Position numbers and translations under genes: made by a program. This document shows, piece after piece, positions 16,266 to 24,778 of a stretch of 64,000 bases of DNA. The number at the start of each line of letters is the position of its first letter. The first letter of the stretch is position 1. The notes under the pieces were generated by a model. The model searched no databases, was not told the DNA's origin, and saw only the letters and a program-made list of their open reading frames with translations. This DNA is from Janthinobacterium sp. SUN073. Lineage in GTDB: Bacteria > Pseudomonadota > Gammaproteobacteria > Burkholderiales > Burkholderiaceae_D. The DNA is taken from contig NZ_JAPUBT010000001.1 in assembly GCF_030397665.1 (NCBI RefSeq), positions 1,630,781 to 1,694,780 of the forward strand, given 5' to 3'.

Positions 16266-17045
16266 TTACATGTATTTAGAAATGCCCAGCACCTTCTCGG
16301 TCACCATCACGAAGGCCATGGTGAACAAGACCAGCAAGGTCGACAGGGCAGCGATCGACGGGTCGAAGCTGTTTTCCATATGCCCCAGCATCTCGATGGG
16401 CAAGGTGCTGATGCCCGGTCCCGTCAGGAACAGCGAGACGGGCACCTGGTTGAACGAGGTGACGAAGGCGAGGAAGAAGGCGGCGATCACGGCGTTGCGG
16501 ATATTCGGCAGCACGATCATGAAGAAGGCGCGCAGGCGCGACGCGCCCAGGGTGATGGCGGCATCCTCGATATCCACGCGCAAATTCACCAGGCTGGCGT
16601 ACACCACGCGCACCGAGTACGGAATCAACAGCGCGATATGGCCGATCAAGAGGCCCACATACACGGGCGCGTTGATGGTCAGGACCAGGTGGTGCAGCAA
16701 GCCCAGGCCGACGAGGATGGCGGGAATGATCAGCGGCGACGTCAGGATCTGGCGGATAGCGCCGATGCCCGGCGGCGGCATGCGCGAAAACGCATACGCG
16801 ACGGGAATGCCCAGCAACAGCGCGATGACGGTGGCGATCAGGCCGATTTCCAGGCTGGTCTGGAAGGCGCGGCGGAATTCGGGCGCCGACCACACTTCCA
16901 GAATCCAGCGCAGCGAATACGACTCGGGCGGGAACGCCAGCGTTTCGCCGCCGGAAAAGCCCGCCAGCACGACGATGGCGAAAGGCCCCAGCAGGAACAA
17001 AAACACCAGCCACAGGACGGCGCGTGAGAACAAGCTTTCTTTCAT
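16266..17045 (-). CDS. ABC importer inner-membrane permease (PotC-like)
   Basis: 259 aa, about six membrane helices. The cytoplasmic coupling motif is in EDAAITLGASRLRAFFMIVLP (about 165-185). It overlaps the upstream permease by 4 bp (ATGA), indicating a heterodimeric permease made by coupled translation. The substrate is inferred from neighbours, probably a nucleoside or another small organic solute. Confidence 0.9.
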   Translation of the reverse strand: MKESLFSRAVLWLVFLFLLGPFAIVVLAGFSGGETLAFPPESYSLRWILEVWSAPEFRRAFQTSLEIGLIATVIALLLGIPVAYAFSRMPPPGIGAIRQILTSPLIIPAILVGLGLLHHLVLTINAPVYVGLLIGHIALLIPYSVRVVYASLVNLRVDIEDAAITLGASRLRAFFMIVLPNIRNAVIAAFFLAFVTSFNQVPVSLFLTGPGISTLPIEMLGHMENSFDPSIAALSTLLVLFTMAFVMVTEKVLGISKYM

Positions 17046-17881
17046 ACGGAGCTCCGGCTCGAGGAAATACGTTTAAGGCCGGCGTTGACCAGCAGGGTCA
17101 TGCAGACGAGGATGACGGCGATGACATTCGCGGCGCCAAAATCGCTCTCCACGCTGACCTTCTGGTACAGCAGGGTTTCCAGCATCAGCACCTTGGTGCC
17201 GCCCAAGAGGGCCGGCGTCACATAGGCCGTCACGCAGCCCGTAAACACCAGCGTGCCGCCGACGACCAGACCTTCCTGCGTCAGCGGCAGGGTGACCTTG
17301 CAAAACACTTGCCATGGATTGGCGCCCAAAGTCGCCGCGGCCGGTTCCACGTCGCGCGGCAGGTTTTCCAGCGCGCCCGCCAGCGACATCAGCATCAAGG
17401 GCAGCAGCAGTTGCAGCAAGCCGACAAACACGGCGAACTCGCTGAACAGCAAACGCAGGGGCTCGTCCGTGAAACCCATGTTGACCAGCGCCGCGTTGAG
17501 GGCGCCGTTACGGCCCAGCAGCACGATCCACGCATAGGTACGCGCGATCGGCGAGACCATCAGCGGCAAGATCATCATGCCCACCACCAGGCCGCGCCAC
17601 TTGGGCGACACGCGCGCCACGGCTTGCGCGGCCGGGTAGCCGAGGATGATGGAGGCCAGGGTCACCAGCGCGGCGATGCGCAGGGTGCGCCAGAAGATGG
17701 TGCGGTTGAATTCCTGCGAGAAGAAGTCAATGAAACGGTCGACGCCCCACTGCATGCCGTCGCCGACGCGGAAGGCGTCGACCAGCAAGGCCAGCACGGG
17801 CAGCAGGAAGCAAACGACGATAAAGATCAGCGCCGGCAGGACCAGCAGCAGGCCCAGGCGCTTTTTTGGATCAGCAAACAT
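17042..17881 (-). CDS. ABC importer inner-membrane permease (PotB-like)
   Basis: 279 aa with about six membrane helices, starting with a hydrophobic segment after KKRLGLL. The EAA-type coupling loop is EPAAATLGANPWQVFCKVTL (about 180-199). It partners the PotC-like permease downstream and follows the binding-protein gene by 21 bp. Confidence 0.9.
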   Translation of the reverse strand: MFADPKKRLGLLLVLPALIFIVVCFLLPVLALLVDAFRVGDGMQWGVDRFIDFFSQEFNRTIFWRTLRIAALVTLASIILGYPAAQAVARVSPKWRGLVVGMMILPLMVSPIARTYAWIVLLGRNGALNAALVNMGFTDEPLRLLFSEFAVFVGLLQLLLPLMLMSLAGALENLPRDVEPAAATLGANPWQVFCKVTLPLTQEGLVVGGTLVFTGCVTAYVTPALLGGTKVLMLETLLYQKVSVESDFGAANVIAVILVCMTLLVNAGLKRISSSRSSV

Positions 17882-17902
17882 GGTGTTTTCTCCTCGTCAC
17901 CA

Positions 17903-18925
17903 CTATTTGCTCATGGCCTTGTTCCACTGCGTCATCCAGTTGCTGCGCTGTTTGAGGATGGTTTCCGGCTTGACGAACTTCAGCGAGCTGATTTGATCGG
18001 CACCATAGGTATTGAATTGCGCGGCCGCCACCGACAGGCGCACGTCCTTGTTGACGGGCGAGTCGACCAGATTGGTCGCCAGTTGCGTCTGCACTTCCTT
18101 GGACAGCCAGAAATCCATCAGCTGGTAGGCCAGGTCCGCATTCTTCGAACCGGCCACGATGCCCATCACGTTCATGCCGGCCGCCTGGCCTTCGGCCGGG
18201 ATGCTCCACTTCAGGGGCAGGCCCGTCTTGAGCATTTGCGACCAGGTAAAGCGCGCCACGGGCGCGGCCCAGATTTCATCTTGCGCGAACAGGGCGGCCA
18301 GCTGCGCGCTGTTTTTCGAGAACGTGACGACGTTGCCCTTCATGCCGACGATCTTGGCAAAGCCCGTGGCGTAGTCGTCCGTCTTGCCGCCCCAGGCCGC
18401 ATCGGCCATGCGCAGCATCAGCGGGCCCTGCGTGGTGCTCACGTCGGGGAAGGCCACGCGGCCCTTCAGTTCGGGGCGCCACAGGTCCTTCCAGGACGTC
18501 AGCGGGGCGATCTTGTCGCTGCGGTACACCAGGCCCACCGAGTACAAGGTGTAGCCGACGGCGTAGTTGCCGCCGATGGGGTTTTTCGCCACGTCGTACA
18601 GCGCCTTGTAATTGCTCAGCTTGGCGTAATCCATGGGCTGGATCACGCCCTTTTGCGCCGCTTCCAGCATGCCGGAATCGGACAGCAGCACCAGGTCGAT
18701 CACCGGGTTCTTGGCGTGCACCACCAGCTTGGCGATGCGGTCCGCGTTATTCCCCGTTTCCACCTTGATATCGCACCCGCATTTGGCCTTGAACGGCTCG
18801 TACACATACTTCATGAACAAGGGCTGGGCAATCGGATAGGCCGAAATGACCAGCTCGCGTTTTTCCGCGTGGGCGGCATTGGCCAGCAAGCCTAGGCTCA
18901 ACGCCAACATGAGGTGCTTTTTCAA
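17903..18925 (-). CDS. ABC importer periplasmic substrate-binding protein
   Basis: 340 aa with signal peptide MKKHLMLALSLGLLANAAHA. Mature protein has the two-lobed PotD/AfuA-type fold: ELVISAYPIAQPLF at the start, VGLVYRSDKIAPLTSWKDLW and STTQGPLMLRMADAAWGG later. It delivers ligand to the PotB/PotC-type permeases. Family members bind polyamines, ferric iron, phosphonates or thiamine, so the ligand cannot be read from sequence; operon context favours nucleosides. Confidence 0.88.
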   Translation of the reverse strand: MKKHLMLALSLGLLANAAHAEKRELVISAYPIAQPLFMKYVYEPFKAKCGCDIKVETGNNADRIAKLVVHAKNPVIDLVLLSDSGMLEAAQKGVIQPMDYAKLSNYKALYDVAKNPIGGNYAVGYTLYSVGLVYRSDKIAPLTSWKDLWRPELKGRVAFPDVSTTQGPLMLRMADAAWGGKTDDYATGFAKIVGMKGNVVTFSKNSAQLAALFAQDEIWAAPVARFTWSQMLKTGLPLKWSIPAEGQAAGMNVMGIVAGSKNADLAYQLMDFWLSKEVQTQLATNLVDSPVNKDVRLSVAAAQFNTYGADQISSLKFVKPETILKQRSNWMTQWNKAMSK

Positions 18926-18945
18926 GATGCTTCCTTTCAGGGGGC

Positions 18946-18964
18946 GGCGCTGCGGGACAGCGCC
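18946..18964 (-). promoter_or_regulatory. Hairpin between porin and binding-protein genes
   Basis: GGCGCTG (18946-18952) and CAGCGCC (18958-18964) form a perfect 7-bp stem with no T-run, in the 57-bp gap between the porin stop and the binding-protein start. It could stabilise the high-copy porin message or tune read-through into the ABC genes. Confidence 0.35.
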
Positions 18965-18982
18965 TGTAAAGATGAATCAGAC

Positions 18983-20098
18983 TCAGAAATAATGTCGCAT
19001 GCCGACGATCAGGACACTTTGCGTCTTGCCGGCCGAGGCGCCGAAACCGAACACGCGCGCGAACGTCGCATCGCCGGCCGCTTTCTGGTAGCTCCAGGTG
19101 ATGGCGACGTCGGTGCGCTTGGACAGGAAGTAATCGGCCTGGAAGTTGACCTGATGCCATTTCGGCGTCTTGTTGATCACGTCATATTTTCCGGTGGTAT
19201 AGAAATACGACGCGCCCAGATTCAACGCTTCCGTCAGCTTGTGGTTCACGTTCAGGTCCACGTTTTGCAAGGTCAGATTGCTTTGATCCAAGTAGTGATA
19301 GCGCACGTTGGTGTACAACGCGCCAAACTTGGTCCTGCCCACATTATAAAAGCCTCCCGTGCCGGCGATGGCCTGGCTGTCCACGCCGGCGCCCTTGACG
19401 GCGCTCTTGTTGAAGATCAACAGGGAACTGCCGTAATCGTTGCCGATGGCGCCATTTGGCGCATCGGGGCTGTTCGGGTGGTCCATCTTGGTATAGGCGA
19501 CGGCCCAGCTGAAGGCATCGACCTTGTAGCCGGCGCCCATGCTGTAGACGCGGTTGCGGTTGGAGTCCGCCGGGTTTTCGCTGAAGCCATACAGGCCCGT
19601 GAACGACAGGTTGCTGATGTTCGGGCTGACATACTTGACGGCGTTTTGCACGCGCAGGTTGTTGTAGCCATTGTCGTTGTCGCCGATGTGCACGCCGTTA
19701 CTGGCGATGACCACGGGGCCCAGCAAGTCCTTGATGGCTTCATACTGGCGGCCCAGAGTCAGGGTGCCCTTGTCGTTGCTGGACAAGCCCACATACGACT
19801 GGCGGCCGAACAGGCGGCCACTTTGCGCAGCCACGCCCGTCATCACGTTAAAACCGTTTTCCAGCACGAAGATCGCCTTGGTGCCGTCGCCCAGGTCTTC
19901 CTGGCCGCGGAAACCGATGCGGGGATTCTGATTCGTGCCGCTCAGCGCATGCGTGCGGCTGCCGTTACCCTCGTCCGAGACATAGCCGATACCGGCCGAC
20001 AGCAGTCCATACACTTGCACGCTGCTTTGCGCCTGTGCCGCGCCCTGCACCGCCAGCAAGCCCCCAACTACCATCGTTCCCGTCATCCATTTGTTCAT
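18983..20098 (-). CDS. Gram-negative porin (OmpC/Omp32-type)
   Basis: 371 aa from ATG 20098, preceded by AGGGTGG; GTG 20107 is an alternative start. Signal peptide ends in VQGAAQAQ. Betaproteobacterial trimeric porin features are SSVQVYGLLSAGIGYVSDEG at the mature start, SRIGFRG-like NPRIGFRGQEDLGDGTKAIF, LGRQ and a C-terminal aromatic ending MRHYF. It likely provides outer-membrane entry for the ligand of the ABC importer immediately downstream. Confidence 0.93.
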   Translation of the reverse strand: MNKWMTGTMVVGGLLAVQGAAQAQSSVQVYGLLSAGIGYVSDEGNGSRTHALSGTNQNPRIGFRGQEDLGDGTKAIFVLENGFNVMTGVAAQSGRLFGRQSYVGLSSNDKGTLTLGRQYEAIKDLLGPVVIASNGVHIGDNDNGYNNLRVQNAVKYVSPNISNLSFTGLYGFSENPADSNRNRVYSMGAGYKVDAFSWAVAYTKMDHPNSPDAPNGAIGNDYGSSLLIFNKSAVKGAGVDSQAIAGTGGFYNVGRTKFGALYTNVRYHYLDQSNLTLQNVDLNVNHKLTEALNLGASYFYTTGKYDVINKTPKWHQVNFQADYFLSKRTDVAITWSYQKAAGDATFARVFGFGASAGKTQSVLIVGMRHYF

Positions 20099-20325
20099 CG
20101 CCGCCACCCTAAAAAGAATACACCCTGAGTTTTTTTGGAATTATTTTATTGATGCGTCCCGTGCCTGGCGCGCCGCCGCACGTGCCGGCACCGCATTCCA
20201 GGCGTTTCTCCTGAATATTATTGCTTTCAAGACAAGTAAAGACCAGTCCAGAATATGGTAAATTGCGGGATAAGAAAATTTGTTTATTTTTATAAATCCA
20301 TTACTTTTTCTAATAAGCAACGTCC

Positions 20326-21243
20326 ATGCATGAACTGAGCAAGAAGATTTCCTTACGACATTTGCAAGCGTTTGCCACCCTAGCCCGGGTAAACAGCTTC
20401 AGCAAGGCTGCACAGGAATTGTGCGTGACCCAGCCGGCCCTCAGCGCGTCGATCAAGCTGCTGGAAAATCAACTGGGAAAAAAGTTGTTTAACCGCACAA
20501 CCCACCAGCTGGAACTGACGCGCGAAGGCAAGCTGGCGCTCGACTACGCCACGCATTTATTGAATACGGCGAGCAACACTTTTGCCGATATCCAGCGCGC
20601 CATCGGCAGCGGCCGCCACCGCATCCGCATCGGCGCGATTCCGTCGGCCATGGCGATGACGGCCGTGGTGGTGGCGCGCTACAGCGAGCGGCATGGCGAT
20701 GAAGTGGAAATCGTGCTGTCGGACATGCCCAACGATGGCTTGCTGCACGCGCTGCATTCGGGCCAGCTGGACTTTTGCGTGGGCATCGAGGTGCCCGGCT
20801 CCGTCTCGCTGGAAAGCGTGGGCTTGTTCGAAGACGAGCTGGTGCTGGTAACGGCGGGACGCCATGCGCTGGCGCCGCTCAAGGAAGTGCGCTGGGAGCA
20901 GCTGGCGGGCCAGGAAATCGTCGTGTTTACCAAGGGCAGCATCTGGGAATTCGCCTCCAGCGCGCTGCGCCAGCATGGCTTGAGCCCGTCGAGCCTGTAC
21001 CAGATGATACACAGCGAGTCGCTGTATGGCGTGGTGCGCGCCGGCATCGCCGTGGGCATCATGCCCAGCCTGTACACGACTTTCCTCAACGACGAGGATC
21101 TGCACGTGGCGCCGCTGCGCCAGCCCACCTGCAAGCGCAAGATCGCCTTGATGCGGCGCAATGAAATCAGCCGCAACCACCACGTGGACGATTGCTTCCT
21201 CGCGTTACGCAAGGATCTGCAACAGGTCGACCAGTGGTTTTAA
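20326..21243 (+). CDS. LysR-family transcriptional regulator
   Basis: 305 aa. An N-terminal winged helix (about 8-68) contains FSKAAQELCVTQPALSASIK, followed by a substrate-binding co-inducer domain (about 95-300). It is divergent from the porin/ABC/nucleosidase operon across a 227-bp gap and is the natural candidate to control it. The gap holds AT-rich dyads such as TTTATTTTTATAAA (20283-20296) that could be part of a LysR site, but no clear T-N11-A box was picked out. Confidence 0.92.
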   Translation: MHELSKKISLRHLQAFATLARVNSFSKAAQELCVTQPALSASIKLLENQLGKKLFNRTTHQLELTREGKLALDYATHLLNTASNTFADIQRAIGSGRHRIRIGAIPSAMAMTAVVVARYSERHGDEVEIVLSDMPNDGLLHALHSGQLDFCVGIEVPGSVSLESVGLFEDELVLVTAGRHALAPLKEVRWEQLAGQEIVVFTKGSIWEFASSALRQHGLSPSSLYQMIHSESLYGVVRAGIAVGIMPSLYTTFLNDEDLHVAPLRQPTCKRKIALMRRNEISRNHHVDDCFLALRKDLQQVDQWF

Positions 21244-21260
21244 GTGAAACCAGCACTGCC

Positions 21261-21324
21261 GGGGTCAGACCCCCGTTCGCGTCGACGCCTGCTCAGACGC
21301 TGGTGGTGGAGAGGGTCTGACCCC
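21261..21324. repeat. Inverted repeat, GGGGTCAGACCC family
   Basis: GGGGTCAGACCC (21261-21272) and GGGTCTGACCCC (21313-21324) are perfect 12-bp complements around a 40-base insert that contains its own dyad GCGTCGACGC. It lies between the convergent LysR and rsmA genes. Same family as the elements at 62-124 and 51698-51769. Confidence 0.75.
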
Positions 21325-21335
21325 AGCCCTTGCGA

Positions 21336-22115
21336 TTACTGCGGTGCCTTCAGCAAATTCGCCAAAGCAACATACTGCTCCAGCCCCACGGTTTCCGGCC
21401 GCTTGGTCGGGTCGATGCCGGCCGCCTTGATCTGCTCCTCCGTAAACATGCCGGCCAGGCAGTTGCGGATCACCTTGCGGCGCTGCGAGAAGGCCTTCAT
21501 GACCACCGCTTCCAGCGTCGCCTGGTCGCAGGCCAGACGCTCGGCCACGGGGATCATGCGCACGATGGCCGATTCCACTTTCGGCGGCGGATCAAACGCC
21601 GTCGGCGGCACGATGAACATCAAGGTCATGTCGTAGCGCCATTGCAGCATCACGGACAGGCGGCCATACGCCTTGCTGCCCGGCTCGGCCACCATGCGTT
21701 CGACGACTTCCTTTTGCAGCATGAAATGCTGGTCTTTCACCAGCGGTGCGAAGTCCGCCAGATGGAACAGCAGGGGGCTGGAAATGTTGTACGGCAAATT
21801 GCCCACGATGCGCAACTTCTGGCCGGCCGGCACGGGAATTTGCGCAAAGTCGAATTTCAGCGCGTCGCCCGAGTGGATCGTCAGCTTGGCCGGATTAAAC
21901 GTTTTTTCCAGGCGCACGATCAGGTCGCGGTCCAGTTCCACCACATGCATCTGCTTCAGGTGGCGCAGCAACTGCTCCGTCATGGCGCCCAGGCCGGGGC
22001 CAATTTCGACCATGGCATCGTCCTCCTGCGGCGCGATGGCGGCCGTGATGTCGTTGAGGACGAAGCGGTCGTGCAGGAAGTTCTGGCCAAAGCGTTTGCG
22101 GGCAACGTGTTTCAT
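21336..22115 (-). CDS. rsmA: 16S rRNA dimethyladenosine transferase
   Basis: 259 aa. Dimethylates two adjacent adenines near the 3' end of 16S rRNA (A1518/A1519 in E. coli numbering). It starts with [10 protein letters not shown]; the SAM-binding motif [14 protein letters not shown] lies at about 37-50 and the catalytic [11 protein letters not shown] at about 107-117. It is the last gene of lptD-surA-pdxA-rsmA, the same order as in E. coli; the apaGH genes that follow there are not seen. Confidence 0.97.
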   Translation of the reverse strand: MKHVARKRFGQNFLHDRFVLNDITAAIAPQEDDAMVEIGPGLGAMTEQLLRHLKQMHVVELDRDLIVRLEKTFNPAKLTIHSGDALKFDFAQIPVPAGQKLRIVGNLPYNISSPLLFHLADFAPLVKDQHFMLQKEVVERMVAEPGSKAYGRLSVMLQWRYDMTLMFIVPPTAFDPPPKVESAIVRMIPVAERLACDQATLEAVVMKAFSQRRKVIRNCLAGMFTEEQIKAAGIDPTKRPETVGLEQYVALANLLKAPQ

Positions 22116-22175
22116 ATTCTGTTTTCTATCAATGCGGTAAAGCCGGCACAGGCCGGCGGGATCGTTGAGCAGGCA

Positions 22176-22208
22176 GCGTCGGGTTACGCCTTGCGGCTAA
22201 CCCGACCT
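22176..22208. repeat. REP-like hairpin between pdxA and rsmA
   Basis: GTCGGGTTA (22178-22186) and TAACCCGAC (22198-22206) form a perfect 9-bp stem, with an inner GCC/GGC extension and a loop of about 4 bases. It directly follows the pdxA stop codon. The TCGGGTTA...TAACCCGA form is familiar as a dispersed REP-type element in Burkholderiales (recalled, not searched). Confidence 0.6.
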
Positions 22209-23262
22209 ACGCTCTGGTCGGGGTGCTGGCGCGCAGCATAGCGAGCGCCGTTTGCAGCGCCTGCTCCATGCTGTGGCAATCGGCCAGCCCCAGCCCTTGC
22301 GCGGCCAGGTCCAGCGCCGTGCCATGGTCGACCGAGGTGCGGATCAGCGGCAAGCCCAGGGTGATATTGATGCCGCGCCCGAAGGTCGCGTATTTCAGCA
22401 CGGGCAAGCCCTGGTCGTGGTACATGGCCAGCACGCAATCGGCGTCGGCCAGGTATTTGTGCTGGAACAGGGTGTCGGCAGGGTACGGTCCGTGCGCATC
22501 GATGCCGCGCGCTTGCGCCGCGGCAATCGCCGGGGCGATGACATCGATTTCCTCGCGTCCCAGGTAACCGCCCTCGCCCGCATGCGGATTCAGGCCGGTC
22601 ACCAGGATGCGTGGCGTGGCGATGCCGAATTTCTGTTGCAAGTCCGTCTGAATGATATCCAGGGTGACGGCCAGGCTGTCCAGGGTGATGGCGGCGGACA
22701 CGTCCTTCAAGGGCAAATGCGTGGTGGCCAGCGCCACGCGCAGGGTCGGTTCGCCATGTCCCGGTTCGCCGGCCAGCATCATCACCACTTGCGGCGTGTT
22801 GGTTTTTTCTGCCAGGTATTCCGTATGGCCGGAAAACGCCACGCCGGCGTCATTGATCGTACTCTTTTGCAAGGGCGCCGTGACCATGGCGCCAAACCAG
22901 CCGGCAGCTATACCTTCCACGGCCGCGTCCAGGGTCGCCAGCACGGAGCGCCCGTTTTCCTTGTCTAGTACGCCAGGAATGACATTGTTGACAGTCGGAA
23001 TATCGATCACGGCCAGGCGTTCGGAGCCGAAATGCGGCAGGCCGTTGTTGCGCACGGCTTGCAGCGACAGCGCCGCCAGGCGGATCTCCGGATCGATCAG
23101 GCTGGCCGTCAGCGCCAGCAAGGCGGCGTCGCCCAGCAAGATGCAGTTGACTTCATTGCGCATGGCCCAGGCCGCGCGTATGGAGATTTCCGGGCCAACA
23201 CCGGCCGGTTCGCCACAGGTAATGGCGATGGCCGGGCGGCTTGATACAGGCAAGTTACTCAT
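22207..23262 (-). CDS. pdxA: 4-hydroxythreonine-4-phosphate dehydrogenase
   Basis: 351 aa from ATG 23262 ([21 protein letters not shown]). NAD-dependent enzyme of pyridoxal phosphate synthesis. Metal/substrate-binding landmarks are [10 protein letters not shown] at the N-terminus, SGHTEYLAE (about 147), [11 protein letters not shown] (about 221) and [12 protein letters not shown] (about 290). A longer upstream reading overlaps the surA end and was not used. It follows surA by 19 bp. Confidence 0.95.
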   Translation of the reverse strand: MSNLPVSSRPAIAITCGEPAGVGPEISIRAAWAMRNEVNCILLGDAALLALTASLIDPEIRLAALSLQAVRNNGLPHFGSERLAVIDIPTVNNVIPGVLDKENGRSVLATLDAAVEGIAAGWFGAMVTAPLQKSTINDAGVAFSGHTEYLAEKTNTPQVVMMLAGEPGHGEPTLRVALATTHLPLKDVSAAITLDSLAVTLDIIQTDLQQKFGIATPRILVTGLNPHAGEGGYLGREEIDVIAPAIAAAQARGIDAHGPYPADTLFQHKYLADADCVLAMYHDQGLPVLKYATFGRGINITLGLPLIRTSVDHGTALDLAAQGLGLADCHSMEQALQTALAMLRASTPTRA

Positions 23263-23281
23263 GCGCAAATAGTCAGCAGCA

Positions 23282-24709
23282 TTACTGGTCGTCCGCGCGG
23301 AATTCGACGTAGGCACGGTCGCGTACTTCGCGCGCCCAGTTTTCCGTCGCTTCTTCCAGCTTGCGTTCGCGCAAGGCGTTGCGCGCGGCGCTGCGCTGCT
23401 TCTCTTTCGAGACGTCGTCGCTCTTGCGTTCCAGCACTTCGATCAGGTGGAAGCCAAAGCTCGACTCGATCGGCTCGCTCACTTCGCCTGGTTTCAGTGC
23501 ATTCATCGCCGTTTCAAATTCCGGTACGGTATCGCCTGGATACAGCCAGCCCAGGTCGCCGCCCTTGGCGGCCGAACCGTCGTTCGAGAACAAGCGGGCC
23601 AGGTCTTCGAACTTGGCCGCCTTGTTATCGAGACGCTCTTTCAATTCGGCCAGTTTGCGCTTGGCTTCGGCAGCCGACAGGGTCGGCGTAATTTTCAGCA
23701 AGATGTGGCGCGCATGCGTCTGCTGCACGGCAGCGACGGCTTGCGCTTCGGCCGCGCTGCGGCGATCCACCAGTTTCAAAATATGGAAACCGGTGTTGCT
23801 CTTGATGATGGGCGTGATCTGGCCCGGCTTCAACTTCATCAACTGTTCCGTGAACAAAGGCGGCAAACGGTCGCTATTGCGCCAGCCGATATCGCCGCCG
23901 CTCAGCGCATCGCTGGCGTCGGAATAGGTGGCGGCCATCTTGGCAAAGTCGCCGCCCGTGCGCAACTGGCGGCTGACTTCTTCGGCACGCGCGCGGCGCG
24001 CGGCGATCTGTTCAGGGCTGGAGTTTTCCGGAATGCGCACGAGAATCTGCGCCAGGTTCAGCTCCACCTGTTCGCTGGCCGCCGCTTTTTCCGCTTCCAG
24101 GAAGTTATCCACTTCGGAATCGGAAATCTGGATCTTGGCGTCGACTTCATGCTCGCGCAAGCGCTGCATGATGATTTCATCGCGGATTTCTTCGCGGAAG
24201 GTCGCAAACGGCGTGCCTTCTTTTTCCATCTGGTTGCGCAGCTCTTGCACCGTCATCTTTTGCTGTTCAGCAATACGGCCAATCGCGCGGTCCAGGGTCA
24301 GATCATCCACGCGCACGCCCATTTCCTTGGCCAGCTGCATTTGTGCGCGCTCAACGATCATGCGCTCCAGCAATTGGCGACGCAGGTCGGCGGGATCGGG
24401 CACGGGAATATTCTGCGCCTTCATGCGCTGCTCCACGCTCTTGATGCGGGCCGCCACTTCATTGCGCGTAATCACATCGTCATTGACGACGACGGCGATG
24501 GAGTCGATGCTCTGGCCACTGCTCGAGGCCGGTGGTGTGAAGCCCTTGACCGGTGCTGGCGCAGCGGCAGCGGGCTTGCTCGCAGGCGCTGGTGCAGCCT
24601 GTTGCGCCCAGACACTACTGGTCGTGGCGCCGGAAATGGCGCACAACAAAACCGTTGCAATTTTGAGTTGGTGCATACTGGCATTACGCATAATGTGTAG
24701 AGCGCTCAT
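23282..24709 (-). CDS. surA: Periplasmic chaperone and peptidyl-prolyl isomerase SurA
   Basis: 475 aa from ATG 24709. Starts at 24691 or 24676 ([18 protein letters not shown]) give an equally good signal peptide, and none has a strong ribosome site. SurA escorts outer-membrane proteins, including LptD, across the periplasm. After an Ala/Pro-rich linker come the N-terminal chaperone domain ([15 protein letters not shown]), then two parvulin PPIase domains (about 215-315 and 330-430), each with the G-(D/G)-GW/GDLGW type motif. It follows lptD across a hairpin with a T-run. Confidence 0.95.
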   Translation of the reverse strand: MSALHIMRNASMHQLKIATVLLCAISGATTSSVWAQQAAPAPASKPAAAAPAPVKGFTPPASSSGQSIDSIAVVVNDDVITRNEVAARIKSVEQRMKAQNIPVPDPADLRRQLLERMIVERAQMQLAKEMGVRVDDLTLDRAIGRIAEQQKMTVQELRNQMEKEGTPFATFREEIRDEIIMQRLREHEVDAKIQISDSEVDNFLEAEKAAASEQVELNLAQILVRIPENSSPEQIAARRARAEEVSRQLRTGGDFAKMAATYSDASDALSGGDIGWRNSDRLPPLFTEQLMKLKPGQITPIIKSNTGFHILKLVDRRSAAEAQAVAAVQQTHARHILLKITPTLSAAEAKRKLAELKERLDNKAAKFEDLARLFSNDGSAAKGGDLGWLYPGDTVPEFETAMNALKPGEVSEPIESSFGFHLIEVLERKSDDVSKEKQRSAARNALRERKLEEATENWAREVRDRAYVEFRADDQ

Positions 24710-24723
24710 GAGTTCAGGTGAAT

Positions 24724-24773
24724 AAAAAAACCGGTTGTGCCAGCGCCGGGAACACCGGCGGCGACAACGGTGC
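24724..24773 (-). terminator. Rho-independent terminator or attenuator between lptD and surA
   Basis: On the minus strand a long imperfect stem, ACCGTTGTCGCCGCCGG with CCGGCGCTGGCACAACCGGT, is followed by TTTTTTT and lies immediately after the lptD stop codon. It ends 15 bp before the first possible surA start. It would limit read-through from lptD into surA-pdxA-rsmA. Confidence 0.6.
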
Positions 24774-24778
24774 CTATC

